A DNA stretch of 64,000 bases from Sipunculus nudus (GCA_026874595.1 CM049316.1:20607839-20671838); one strand, 5' to 3'; positions 48,043-57,283 are shown, numbered from the stretch's first letter. Made by a program: numbers and translations. Notes: generated by a model not told the origin, from the letters alone.

Positions 48043-48586
48043 ATGTAGGATTTGAACTGAATTCGTTAAATCTCACCGTCGCTTTGTAACTCCTCTGCAT
48101 TTGTGACATCAGTATATTCTGTAACGGCTTCGCATACCATATATCTTGCCAAATTGAAAACATTTGGTTACATCAATTCGTACTTGTGAATTCCAGGAAT
48201 AATGCAGAGTGTTACATTTGATAACCCGTGTAATTGTTTGAGACATGGGAGAATGTACAGATAACATAACAACACTTTCACGACTGTATTTGAATCTCAT
48301 GTGATAAATGTGCAAAGCAACTGAGTGGTGGTGGAACCAGTCTGAGGACAAGATGATGCGGGCGGACATGATACATGAGAAAACACCAGAAACAGCAAAC
48401 ATGGACGTCTACTGTCTGCCGTAGAGGAGTACAGGGGGGTATTATTGCAGCAGCAGCAGCAGCAACGTCCCATCAGAAGACACATGAAGACAAAGATGCA
48501 CTAAATATGTACAAATGGACAGATCGACTGTGGTTGGATGACACTTGTTTCTTTGTTTGTATTACAGAAACCCGTCATCCTAACCA

Positions 48587-49111
48587 ATGGAGCCAGAATT
48601 AGTTTACCACTTTGAGGAGAAGGCGTGCGGAGAAATACAAACGTGGATGGCACAGTTGCAGAGGCACATATGGAATTACCGACATGATAATAACTCTTTT
48701 TTCGCCGCGAAGGACAGGAGGTTCGTGCGGCATGTCACGATGATGCACCATGAGATCGACTATTGGATGAGGACATGCACCATTGGGCTGGAACGAGCAC
48801 GAAAAGTGTGTTTGGAAACGGGGCACACGACAGAACGGTCCGATGCGGCGTATCACCTGGCTCTCATAATGGTTAAACTCTTTGAGAAAATGAGCACAGA
48901 CGATATACCTGAAATATACAAAAGATACAGACACGCGTTGCAGTTGTACGAAACGCACAGGATGTTCGGAAAGAGGGCCTACGCCAGGCACCGCGACAGG
49001 TATTCTTCAATAGGAGACCTGAACCTGATGCTGATCTCTAACATTCTAAAATTGCAGATGGAACTATACTATTTTGATTCTGCCGGTTTCTTTAGAAAAC
49101 CAAACTTCTAA
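48587..49111 (+). CDS. Helical multigene family protein, member 3
   Basis: 174 residues starting MEPELVYHFEEKACG at 48587, 19 bases after a strong 3' splice site ('tgtttctttgtttgtattacag', ending 48567). It is all-helical. The middle, RARKVCLETGHTTERSDAA, and the following VKLFEK and YRHALQLYETHRMFGKRA correspond to member 2. No catalytic motif. Three adjacent same-strand paralogues of different length, each with its own upstream acceptor, indicate local duplication followed by strong divergence. The hairpin array at 49.33-49.97 kb follows. Confidence 0.7.
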   Translation: MEPELVYHFEEKACGEIQTWMAQLQRHIWNYRHDNNSFFAAKDRRFVRHVTMMHHEIDYWMRTCTIGLERARKVCLETGHTTERSDAAYHLALIMVKLFEKMSTDDIPEIYKRYRHALQLYETHRMFGKRAYARHRDRYSSIGDLNLMLISNILKLQMELYYFDSAGFFRKPNF

Positions 49112-49326
49112 CGTGAAACCGCGGGAGCCTTACTGTACAGATGTATATATTTGTGGACTTTCCTATAACCGAAATAGACGTTTTTTCAAGTTTATGTTAT
49201 TTTCCACACAGATACCCAAACACTACTGTACTCCAGAAGAAGATAGAAGAAATCAAAACTGCAAAAGGTAATTCAATCTTTATTTTTATTCCAAATTGTT
49301 TTCGCCGACATCATGTAAATGGTTTA

Positions 49327-49968
49327 CCCAGTGTACAGGTACACACTAACGGACCGACCCAACCGCTTTTTCTGTTTCAATTCTGAGACGTCCGTACCAG
49401 TACAGGTACGGATTCAAAAACACTTAAGGTATTTGTCGTGTACATCCGGAAAACGATAATCCATTTTTTGTGCGAACTGTAGATGGCGTCCAGTACAGGA
49501 CTCGCACACTAACAGACAGACGGAAGTGCTGAGCGCTTTTCCATTTTGAAATCGTCTGTCCCAGTACAGGCACGGAAAAACGACGTATAATGTCTCGTTA
49601 GGTGAATCCCACAAAGGATAATCCAGCTTCCTGCGTTGGCCCAATGTGTCGTCCAGTACAGGACACAGACTAACAGTCTGACGGAAACGCTCGGTCATTT
49701 TTCCCCCTGTTTTGTAAGCGTCCGTACCAGTACAGGTACAGATTCGACAATTGATGTTTGGTCGCATAAATCTGAAAAACGAAATTCCAGTTTATGGTGA
49801 ACTCCACAATGTGGCGTCCAGTACAGGACACGTACACTCACTAACAAAAGCGCTCTGTTTTGATCACCTTATATAGACGTCCGTACCAGTACAGGTACGG
49901 AAACTGATTTGCGTAAAAAAACCTTCTCATATATTCCACGAACCTAAATGTGGCGTCCAGTACAGGAC
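49327..49968 (+). repeat. Alternating AGTACA-loop hairpin array
   Basis: Two hairpin types alternate with a ~165-bp period. Type A (GTCC-AGTACA-GGAC) is at 49488, 49651, 49816 and 49955, with a degenerate one near 49328. Type B (stem TCCGTACC/GGTACGGA, loop AGTACA) is at 49391, 49721 and 49880, with a variant at 49555 (stem TCTGTCCC/GGCACGGA, one mismatch, one G-T). A-to-B distances are about 64-70 bases and B-to-A 75-97. Sequence between hairpins is much less conserved than the hairpins. The array has no ORF and lies downstream of helical family member 3, in the same orientation as the genes. Confidence 0.8.
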
Positions 49969-50733
49969 ACAGACAAAATATTGCCAAGTCCATATCCGTT
50001 TTTCGCTCTGGTTATGGTATCGTTCAGTGCTGCTGCTGCTCACGTTAGCCCGTTTGGTCTCCAACGAGACCAATTGCACTGTTGCCAAACGTCTCCTTAT
50101 ATACATAATTCCGCCTGTGACGTCATTCTATCAGACTCCATCACCTGCATCTGGTAGATACACAGTGTGTTTCCGGAATGTATATTCAACATGATATATA
50201 TATATGTATATTATGTCTTTTTCGATATTGATAATACGTTTAGCATGTTGGCTAGGTACCAGTGATTCTGCATTGGATGTACCATATGTTCTTATAGAAG
50301 CACCCGTTCATGGCTCCTGTACTACAGGCACAATATTATATGTTTGATGTTCATGTTGCTTTGTCCATGTTGCTTTAGATTGTTTATGTAATTGTATATG
50401 TACCAGTATTCAGTTGTTGTTGTAATACATGTTACAGTCATGAGGGGGGGGGCGGCCTCGGTGACGGGACTGGTATACAACACTTGTAACAGTAACAGTC
50501 GGTGCAAATTATGTTTCTAGGAGTTACTGCATGTCCCATGGCAATATGTGTGCATGTCAATCTTTCGTACCATGTACATAACAGAACAGACAGCAGATAC
50601 GATAAACACTGCGTTTCGGTTTTTGATGTATCATAAGGTGGGACCTGCATCAGATGCATCATTTGTGCAAGGCATCTCCGGTCTAGTTGCGTCCTGCCCC
50701 CCCCCCTCCTTTTTTTTTAAAATGATTTTACAC
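49969..50733. other. Non-coding spacer in block 2
   Basis: No supportable gene. TATA-like runs (50190-50210), a G-rich tract (50443-50452) and a C-rich tract (50696-50707) are present. The region probably contains the promoter or leader exon of the gene at 50823, but I cannot place it. Confidence 0.35.
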
Positions 50734-50755
50734 TCTCTCCAAGTACAAGGGGAGA
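50734..50755 (+). repeat. AAGTACAA-loop hairpin
   Basis: TCTCTCC (50734-50740) pairs with GGGGAGA (50749-50755) around the loop AAGTACAA. It is an outlying member of the hairpin family, located about 60 bases before the presumed 3' splice site of the next gene. Confidence 0.6.
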
Positions 50756-50822
50756 TGTATTTCGCTTGGACAGTTAGCGTTGCGCTGACAGTAAAGGTGG
50801 ATTTTGCGCTCGTTTCAGACCA

Positions 50823-51476
50823 ATGATGCTGAGTGAAAAGACAAAAATAAACCCTGTGTACAATCCTAAACCACTGTACACAATGACAAAGGAATACTTA
50901 TGCGAGCGGTACAACCCGCAGATATTTTGGTTGACCGTGCCGGACATAATATTAGACGAGTTGATAGAAACAGCTTCGACGACTCAATTTTGCAGGAAGT
51001 GCAACGCTAAGTGCACCGGCGATGAATTCATACGCGACATGTGCAAGGAGCCTCCCGTGCTGAGGTGCACAAAGTGCAAGGTCATAACGAGAGATATGCG
51101 TTTGCACGCGTCGTTTCACCGAGACGTCGACCTCGAACAATATAAGACAATATCCGAGTGGCCCGACATGATTTGCTGGGTGCACAGAGGTGCCCTTTAC
51201 GTGTCCAGGTATTGGGGACCGACCCGGCCTCACGAGATCATACAGCAGCTGTGGTGCCGTGTAGACTTGCCCGACAAATCAAAGGACGTGAACAGACTTG
51301 TCAAACAGGGGAACTGTGTTTGTGCAACAGTACCTTGGCAGTTTGGTGTTTATGAGGCATATACAGATGGTGGTATGAGTGCACGAAGGAGGGTGACATG
51401 TCGACGGCCTCCGAAAGAATATTTCGGTGAAAGGGGGATAAAGCGCGCCAGATTACGCGTTAACCCTTTACAATAA
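50823..51476 (+). CDS. Zinc-ribbon hypothetical protein (217 aa)
   Basis: The ORF starts MMLSEKTKINPVYN at 50823, five bases after a 3' splice-site-like 'gctcgtttcag' (ends 50818). A candidate zinc site lies in the first 90 residues: CRKCNAKC followed about 20 residues later by CTKC. After that are W-rich segments (WPDMICWVHRGALYV) and a basic C-terminus (RGIKRARLRVNPLQ). It is not clearly homologous to the block 1 zinc-ribbon family, although both use a paired C-x2-C plan. The polyadenylation signal AATAAA (51472-51477) overlaps the TAA stop, a compact arrangement. Function unknown; nucleic-acid binding would be a guess. Confidence 0.7.
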   Translation: MMLSEKTKINPVYNPKPLYTMTKEYLCERYNPQIFWLTVPDIILDELIETASTTQFCRKCNAKCTGDEFIRDMCKEPPVLRCTKCKVITRDMRLHASFHRDVDLEQYKTISEWPDMICWVHRGALYVSRYWGPTRPHEIIQQLWCRVDLPDKSKDVNRLVKQGNCVCATVPWQFGVYEAYTDGGMSARRRVTCRRPPKEYFGERGIKRARLRVNPLQ

Positions 51477-52140
51477 ACATTTTCTGGAATAGGAGGTGCC
51501 GCGTGTATATATTTTGTAAAATGAAGAACCATATGTGGTACGAGCAGCAACTGTATGAACATGTGTTATAACCATATTTGGAAAGGTGACGATGGACAAT
51601 TGATTGAAGACATTTTGTACTGTTTTTTTTTAGAGCAGAGATTACATAAATCACAGATACAAGACCGACCGCAGACACACCCTGAGGTAAGTGTGCACGG
51701 TTTGTCATTTATCTTTATATTTATTTGTTGTTGTCGTAGTATAAATGGGGTCAAAGAGGGAATTACATGTCTGTTGATAACGGAGCGAATGTAAAGACGG
51801 AAGAGCAGATGAACAAACGTACTAGCTGCCGGCAGTCAATGTCATGATTTTAGTCTGTGTCCAAGTACAGGGCCACAGTGAAGACATGTGGTCTTATAAA
51901 GCATACGAGAATTATTATGGAGTAAACCAGTTGATCAAATCACTTTGTGTTTCCGGCTATGTAACGCATTATCGCGTTGGCACCTGCAACTAACACAGAT
52001 AATTCGGGGAGTATTGTTAAGCATATGCATACGTACGTACAAGTGTCTCGCTGAACAAAACAACGAATGCACCCATCTGTTAACTGACATGGTATCTTTG
52101 ATGATCATGTCGGTTTGTAGGTTATGCTCATTACTAGTTT
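51477..52140. other. Spacer with outlying hairpin
   Basis: No gene. Near 51857-51877 'gtgtcc-aagtacag-ggccac' is a diverged member of the AGTACA hairpin family with one stem mismatch. The 3' end is the pyrimidine-rich tract of the next gene's acceptor. Confidence 0.45.
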
Positions 52141-52162
52141 GGTTTTGTTTTGATTTGCAGAC

Positions 52163-52648
52163 ATGTATTCTACACTAAAAGTAGAGATCGATGGAAAGGA
52201 CTGCGGCGATTTCGCCATTGATCTGTCAGCAAGTGTATCCATCATCAACGTGGAAACCCTATATCGTGCAAGGGTTCCTTTCTTTCCACGGGAGCGGAAC
52301 CGTGACGATATTGACAAAATCAATAGAGCAAAATTGTTAGTTAACTGTGGGGATTGCGGGGGGGTTCATAGACGGTTGTGCTTTAACGTATTCAAAAAAG
52401 TGTTACTGCCTGTAGAGGTGACGGACATTAAGGGTTCAGTCTTCTGCAAACCCATAACCCTATACTGTGCGTGGGATTGGCCATATCAATTCAATGGTGT
52501 TCTGGGGAGGGATTTTTTTGGTCAATTCATGTTTAGACGAGGGGATAAACCTCAGGTACCGGTGTCAAAGCCACCGGTAGTGACAAACAGTTGCCGGGAG
52601 GAATGGTTTAGGCACAATTCGGCCGTGGTTCCTATTTTTAAGGATTAA
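52163..52648 (+). CDS. Retropepsin-like aspartic protease fold protein
   Basis: 161 residues; the ATG at 52163 lies two bases after the acceptor 'ttttgatttgcag' (ends 52160). The layout is that of a single retropepsin-like domain. A strand KVEIDGKDCGDFAID leads into D20-L-S-A-S with following VSIINVETL, the position of the catalytic D-T/S-G-A-S loop, and later NGVLGRDFF (111-119) matches the conserved hydrophobic-G-x-D/N-F/L flap-distal motif of the family. The catalytic Asp is kept, but the next residues are Leu-Ser instead of Thr/Ser-Gly. Activity is therefore doubtful; a substrate-binding or decoy role is possible. No integrase or reverse transcriptase is adjacent, so it is not simply part of a retrotransposon. 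Fold assignment is by motif only. Confidence 0.55.
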   Translation: MYSTLKVEIDGKDCGDFAIDLSASVSIINVETLYRARVPFFPRERNRDDIDKINRAKLLVNCGDCGGVHRRLCFNVFKKVLLPVEVTDIKGSVFCKPITLYCAWDWPYQFNGVLGRDFFGQFMFRRGDKPQVPVSKPPVVTNSCREEWFRHNSAVVPIFKD

Positions 52649-53727
52649 TTGTTTATATTATTTAATTGTTTAATACATGGTGTTTGTAAATATACCCTTG
52701 GTATATGTTACCTCTACAGGCAATAATATAACATATATCATTATGAAGAAACTGCGTAGTGTGAAACTTGTATTTTAAATATGGGAATGGCAGGGGGGGG
52801 GGATTGCACTGACGTGCGTGTTACAATATTTTAAAATAGTGCTATTGCTTCACTTCCTGTGCTTATTTGTACAGATGAATTTTTTTTTTTATATCTGTAG
52901 TTGTATATATTGTATAATGATATTACATAGATTATTGTGAAAACATATATAAACGTTTGTATACATAATATACTACAACATATATATTTGAATATATGTA
53001 TATATTGTTGGCACATAATAAATACATTTGTATTGTCTGTCTGTATCTGTTTCTTTGTAATGTGTTGTGATACAGTTGCTGAGTGACCTCACCCTGTACA
53101 CGTTGGCCCGTGTGTTTGTGCGTGACAGAGAAATAGGTAAAAGAAAACCCTTGAATTGAACGAACGAGTACGGATGTGGTTGATGCTGAAGGAATCCAAA
53201 GGGCCGGCGGCGGGCTGGCAGACGCCCTTGGGTTTCTTCACCATCACCACAGATCACCAAGCAAGCAGCAATTATCCAAGACGTCTAAAAGATGACAAGA
53301 AAGCTGGAGCCGGAGGGCGGGCGGGCAGATGCTCCGGCTTTCTTGTCATCTCTCAAAAAGAACCCAGAACGAGTGTCGGAGTGATGGTTCCCGCCGCCCT
53401 CACCGGCTGAAACCATCGCCGGATGTTCAGGTATGCTGTTTTTTTTTTGCAGTGCATGTACGTTTTTCATCAGGATATGTAGTCATGTTTGTGTACAAAA
53501 AAATATGTTCTAAGATACGTACAGCGCTGTCGGTGTGTTTCTGTTGTAAAGAAACAGTAATTATGTTTTATCTTAGTTTGTATTGACTTGTCATCTGTTC
53601 TCTTCTGTTTACGTATGATGCTATGTCATCACAGGCAATATTACACATACATACCATGTACACCCCCCCCCCCCCTCTTCTTTTGCCATAACACGTCTCA
53701 TGTGTGTTTCCTTATCATTTCAGAGCG
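52649..53727. other. Presumed intron or spacer before the RING gene
   Basis: No supportable CDS. Contents are AT-rich runs (52900-53030), a strong hairpin (53290-53351), a GC-rich segment around it, and a C homopolymer (53662-53674). The end is the pyrimidine tract of the acceptor before 53728. Confidence 0.45.
53290..53351. repeat. 21-bp near-perfect inverted repeat
   Basis: Bases 53290-53310 (beginning AGATGACAAGAAAGC) pair with 53331-53351 over 21 positions with a single G-T, around a 20-base G-rich loop. It would form a very stable RNA hairpin on either strand. It is unrelated to the AGTA-loop family. Confidence 0.75.
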
Positions 53728-55689
53728 ATGGAACAGACTGAACATTCCGACAGTTCGTCCATAGAAGAGGAGGACGTTATATACATCGGCACCGAACGCC
53801 AGCGGAACGAGTCGGAAGCGTTAAGCATCAGAGGTTTGTTTCTGAACTACATGGAGGTTGAAGATGCTCTGAGCCTCCGTGTTGATCTCCTCGCTTTAGC
53901 CACAGACGTCAATCTGATAGATCTGCCTACGCTGCTGCCACACAGGGATGACCTCAAGTACGTGCAGTCGTATAGGGAAAGTGGAAAATCGGAAGCGCGC
54001 TCCATTACCACTGCTTTATACGTGAACTGTTCTTTGTTCAATGTAAACATATTGGAGCTATACCACAGGCTCTTCCAAAGAGGCATGTCCAACGCATGTG
54101 CCCTGTTAAGCGAGGTATTTGAAATCGGCATATTACAAGACTGTTTCAACAATGTGGTCCCGCACCGTTACTACCCGATCGTGTTGGTGTCTGATGACGA
54201 TGAACACATCATGCGGTTTACACAGTGTGAAGAAGAACAATTCATGCCGGGAGACGGATACAATGACGTAACACGTCCTGAGCCGCATGCGCAGCAAGAA
54301 GGAGGGGCGGAAAATGAAGACCAAGCGGACGAGGGTGAGGAAGGTTTGGATGCGCGGGAGGTTTCAACAGAACGTGAATACCAACGCGTACGTGAGGCTG
54401 TTTTAGCGTATATCGAGAAAGACGTTTGGTATGAGCCGGAGTTCAGGATCGCATACACCCTGTTTGATGCCACGCAATGGGACAGCTTGGTGGCCGACCT
54501 TGTCGGAAGTATACGTTTAACTAGGCTTTTAATGAAATTACTAAAAAAACACGGTATGATAGACGCCTCCTTGAGCAAAACTGAAGTCGAAGACATCTAT
54601 AAGAAACAGGACGTCCGACGCGTGCTTGGTCATATCTATCGCCCTGGGGAGACAACACGGAGGAAAGCATTTAAACGCCTGTTACTCCTGAGGTTTTGCG
54701 TCCAGGTGGCGAGGCAGACAGATGCCGATAGGTGTCTCCAGGATTTCCTGCCGGCAGAGATGGACTTTAATCAACCAGGTCGTGTTTCAGGGATCACCGG
54801 TTCACATAAATGCAACGTAGCGTTGCATCCTGACATGAATTGGAATGGCCGCTTTCCCAGGAGAAAAAGGCGATATACCACAAGGCCGTCATCACCCGCC
54901 CCGTCTTCGACCTCGTCACAATCGCGTACTGAGAGCCCGTTTGATGCAGGTCGGGAATTATTGCAGTTGATGAATTCCATAACAGCAACCAACCCGCCCC
55001 AAAATGTCGCTGACGACACAGACGCCTCTGATCCATTGACTTCTGAACGTCGACCTCCCGTGGACCCTGCGCCTTCATCGGAACATGATACATCAACCCA
55101 GGGAGGTCAGACCCGATCTGATAACATTTTGCCTGCACCCAAAAGGTTAAAGCTTCGACACGTCAGGACGGGCGCCACCGAAGCAGCGATGTTTCCTCCA
55201 TATACGGGTGGCAATGCGGAAACAGTTTCGGCAGCACCTGACACATCAATCCGTTCGGCGACAGTTTCTACTTGCAGAGGTTCGGCAAACGTTTCAGATC
55301 CAGGCGTTGTCGTTTCCAGTGTGGAGGAGCAGCTCGCACACGCTCAGACCATGATTGCCCAGCTTCAAAGTAATGAAAGGGATGCCCAGGAAAGGCTAAG
55401 TCGCTTCCGGTGTCCAATTTGTTTGGAGAACACCGTGGACTGTTTCCTAAAAAAATGCGGACACATGTTTTGTCACAGATGTATAATGGCGGTGTTCTCC
55501 TACAATGAAAATAGAAACGGCTTTCAAGCGTTGATAAATCGCTTGCGCGACAACATGTTCCGTTCCACGTCCCGTTCCACGTCCCGCGAGGAGGTCCATT
55601 GTCCGACATGCAGGGTACCCAACAAACGCACTGATGTGGTGAAGATATACATCTGGTGGGTGGCGTGTCGTTTTGTAAATATGTTTTGA
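53728..55689 (+). CDS. Large RING-finger protein (653 aa)
   Basis: The ATG at 53728 (MEQTEHSDSSSIEEED) lies four bases after the acceptor 'ccttatcatttcag'. The upstream extension without ATG is not used. The C-terminus has a C3HC4 RING at about residues 562-630: CPICLEN, then CGHMFCHRC, and CPTCRVP after an unusually long insert (about 45 residues between Cys/His pairs). Such RINGs usually act as E3 ubiquitin ligases. Just before it is a short coiled coil (EEQLAHAQTMIAQLQSNE). The middle (about 350-540) is Ser/Pro/Thr-rich and disordered. The N-terminus has two helical segments (about 32-135 and 225-345) separated by an acidic linker, with a spacing that recalls death-fold domains (VDLLALAT and NILELYHRLF; LVGSIRLTRLLMKLLKKHG). 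That is inference. The frame ends soon after VVKIYIW at a donor-like 'g|gtgggt', so a further exon is possible. Confidence 0.8.
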   Translation: MEQTEHSDSSSIEEEDVIYIGTERQRNESEALSIRGLFLNYMEVEDALSLRVDLLALATDVNLIDLPTLLPHRDDLKYVQSYRESGKSEARSITTALYVNCSLFNVNILELYHRLFQRGMSNACALLSEVFEIGILQDCFNNVVPHRYYPIVLVSDDDEHIMRFTQCEEEQFMPGDGYNDVTRPEPHAQQEGGAENEDQADEGEEGLDAREVSTEREYQRVREAVLAYIEKDVWYEPEFRIAYTLFDATQWDSLVADLVGSIRLTRLLMKLLKKHGMIDASLSKTEVEDIYKKQDVRRVLGHIYRPGETTRRKAFKRLLLLRFCVQVARQTDADRCLQDFLPAEMDFNQPGRVSGITGSHKCNVALHPDMNWNGRFPRRKRRYTTRPSSPAPSSTSSQSRTESPFDAGRELLQLMNSITATNPPQNVADDTDASDPLTSERRPPVDPAPSSEHDTSTQGGQTRSDNILPAPKRLKLRHVRTGATEAAMFPPYTGGNAETVSAAPDTSIRSATVSTCRGSANVSDPGVVVSSVEEQLAHAQTMIAQLQSNERDAQERLSRFRCPICLENTVDCFLKKCGHMFCHRCIMAVFSYNENRNGFQALINRLRDNMFRSTSRSTSREEVHCPTCRVPNKRTDVVKIYIWWVACRFVNMF

Positions 55690-55982
55690 CCGTCCATCTG
55701 TCTGTATGTGTGTTGGTGTTAATATACTTGTTGTATATTGATATATATATATGGATATATATAAATATATATATATATAAACAATATATATATGTTGTAA
55801 TATGATAGTGTTGTGTCGTTATACATATGTGTTTATTTATTTCAGGGTCAAATGGGACATTCCATCCGAGCATCTGGCAATGTTTCACATGTTTGCATGA
55901 TTTGCTGCCCCCCCCCCCTCACAGGTTTTGTTCTTCTTCTTATACAAGTGTACTTTTACATTATCATTTGCTTATGTTCCAG

Positions 55983-56291
55983 ATGAACCCAAAAGCGATA
56001 TGCAGATGCTACATGTCAACGCGAAGAGAGGGGCTGAAAGTATGCATTCGGTTAGACGGCCGAATTGATAAATGCCTTAAAGTGAGACTGGAGCGTATAC
56101 AGTCACCTTGCCGGATTGACAAATGCCTGAGAGTGAGGCTGGAGCGTGTACGGGCACCTGGTACAAAAAAACACAATCATACACCCGAGCGACAGTTCAT
56201 GTTCACATCTGATATGCAACGGAAAATTCATCCAAAGCTGCGCTGGAAGCCTGCAGAGTTGTTGGGTTTTCTTATAAACCTGTACCCGTGA
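55983..56291 (+). CDS. Small basic protein with internal repeat (102 aa)
   Basis: MNPKAICRCYMSTRREG starts at 55983, directly after the acceptor 'cttatgttccag' (ends 55982), so the coding exon begins at its first base. Residues of about 40-80 contain a tandem duplication, RIDKCLKVRLERIQSPC then RIDKCLRVRLERVRAPG, strongly basic with one Cys per unit. The C-terminus is hydrophobic (AELLGFLINLYP). No known family. It is the last gene of block 2 and faces the convergent block 3. A short AT-rich microsatellite follows at 56337-56370. Confidence 0.55.
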   Translation: MNPKAICRCYMSTRREGLKVCIRLDGRIDKCLKVRLERIQSPCRIDKCLRVRLERVRAPGTKKHNHTPERQFMFTSDMQRKIHPKLRWKPAELLGFLINLYP

Positions 56292-57208
56292 CCATTTCCA
56301 CGCACGTTGTACAAACAACATTTTATCGAAAAGTTACATATATATATATTTATTATATATATATATATTGTGGAACAATTCGCTGTCGTCTGTCACGCTG
56401 GCCACGCTTCTGTATATTGTGGGACAATTCGCTGTGACTACACATGACCTTTATGACATTTGCACGCTTGCCATGTATGTTTATCGATGATATGAAATAT
56501 ATCTGACATATGTAAACCTGTATAAATGTAACATGTTTAAGTGAACGGAATATATTTATGTATACCTGACAACATGTCTCATTATTCATTTCATGTTGCC
56601 GTGTGTATGCAGATGTATGTGTGTGCGTTTATGTGTAAAATGTGCTTTGCTTGCGGTGTGTTGGGGTATGTTTTACGATCGCCCTCATCACCTGAAGACA
56701 TATTAGAAGATTACCAATCCTTTGTGCAGATATATACGTGTGTGCTTATATGTAAATGTGTGGTTTTGTAAGCTGGTGTACAGTGTACGTTGTTATAGTC
56801 CACATAGCCTCAGGAAATATGAAAACGTACCCGGCCTTAATATCAGACATTGAACGTCACTATCCCTTTGAAAAAAAAATTGTAACACGAGGAAGACAGA
56901 CATCCAACATACGCGAAAGACAGACATCCAACATACGCTAAAGACAGACATCCAACATACGTGAAAGACATACATCCAACATATGGTTTTCAAACAAAAA
57001 ATAAAAACATCGGCAAGGGTGCATATACTGCCATCTGTTGGTGACTGTGCTATATAAACAGACACGACACGCCAAGTAGATATAACGCAACAAAAAAGTA
57101 ATGCCGAGTGGATTGTCTGTTATGAACACGAACAACTGACGTGATAGACAAAACTTACACAAAGAAAATTGTATAGATGACAAACAGACGGAGAAAAATG
57201 TATCATGA
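56292..57208. other. Convergent intergenic region
   Basis: No supportable gene. It contains TA-rich runs (56337-56370), a 'gg.acaattcgctgt' direct repeat (about 56371 and 56422) and the 24-bp tandem array at 56893-56986. Short ORFs across the array are repeat artefacts. Confidence 0.45.
56893..56986. repeat. 24-bp tandem repeat, four units
   Basis: The unit 'agacagacatccaacatacg' plus 'cgaa' or a variant occurs four times head to tail, the last unit diverged and cut short. Confidence 0.85.
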
Positions 57209-57281
57209 AGGTGCTGGCGGGATTCGAACCCACAACCCCTGGCTTCGGAAACCAGTGCTCTATCCATTGAGCCACAACACC
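57209..57281 (-). tRNA. tRNA-Arg (CCG)
   Basis: On the minus strand acceptor GGTGTTG pairs with CAGCACC (one G-T), D-stem GCTC/GAGC, anticodon stem CTGGT/GCCAG (one wobble) with loop TTCCGAA (anticodon CCG), and T-arm TGTGG-GTTCGAA-TCC-type with intact B box. It is 72-73 bases without intron and lies in the convergent gap between blocks 2 and 3. Confidence 0.9.
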
Positions 57282-57283
57282 CA

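Noticed and set aside
49327-49968. CRISPR-like reading of the hairpin array
   Set aside because: Two alternating repeat types, related spacers and no cas genes; better explained as structured RNA or tandem repeats.
53156-53470. ORFs on both strands near the RING gene
   Set aside because: They cover the 21-bp inverted repeat and GC-rich flanks; the inverted repeat itself makes both strands open.
56893-56986. CRISPR-like array
   Set aside because: Units are contiguous 24-bp tandem repeats without unique spacers, in eukaryotic-type DNA.
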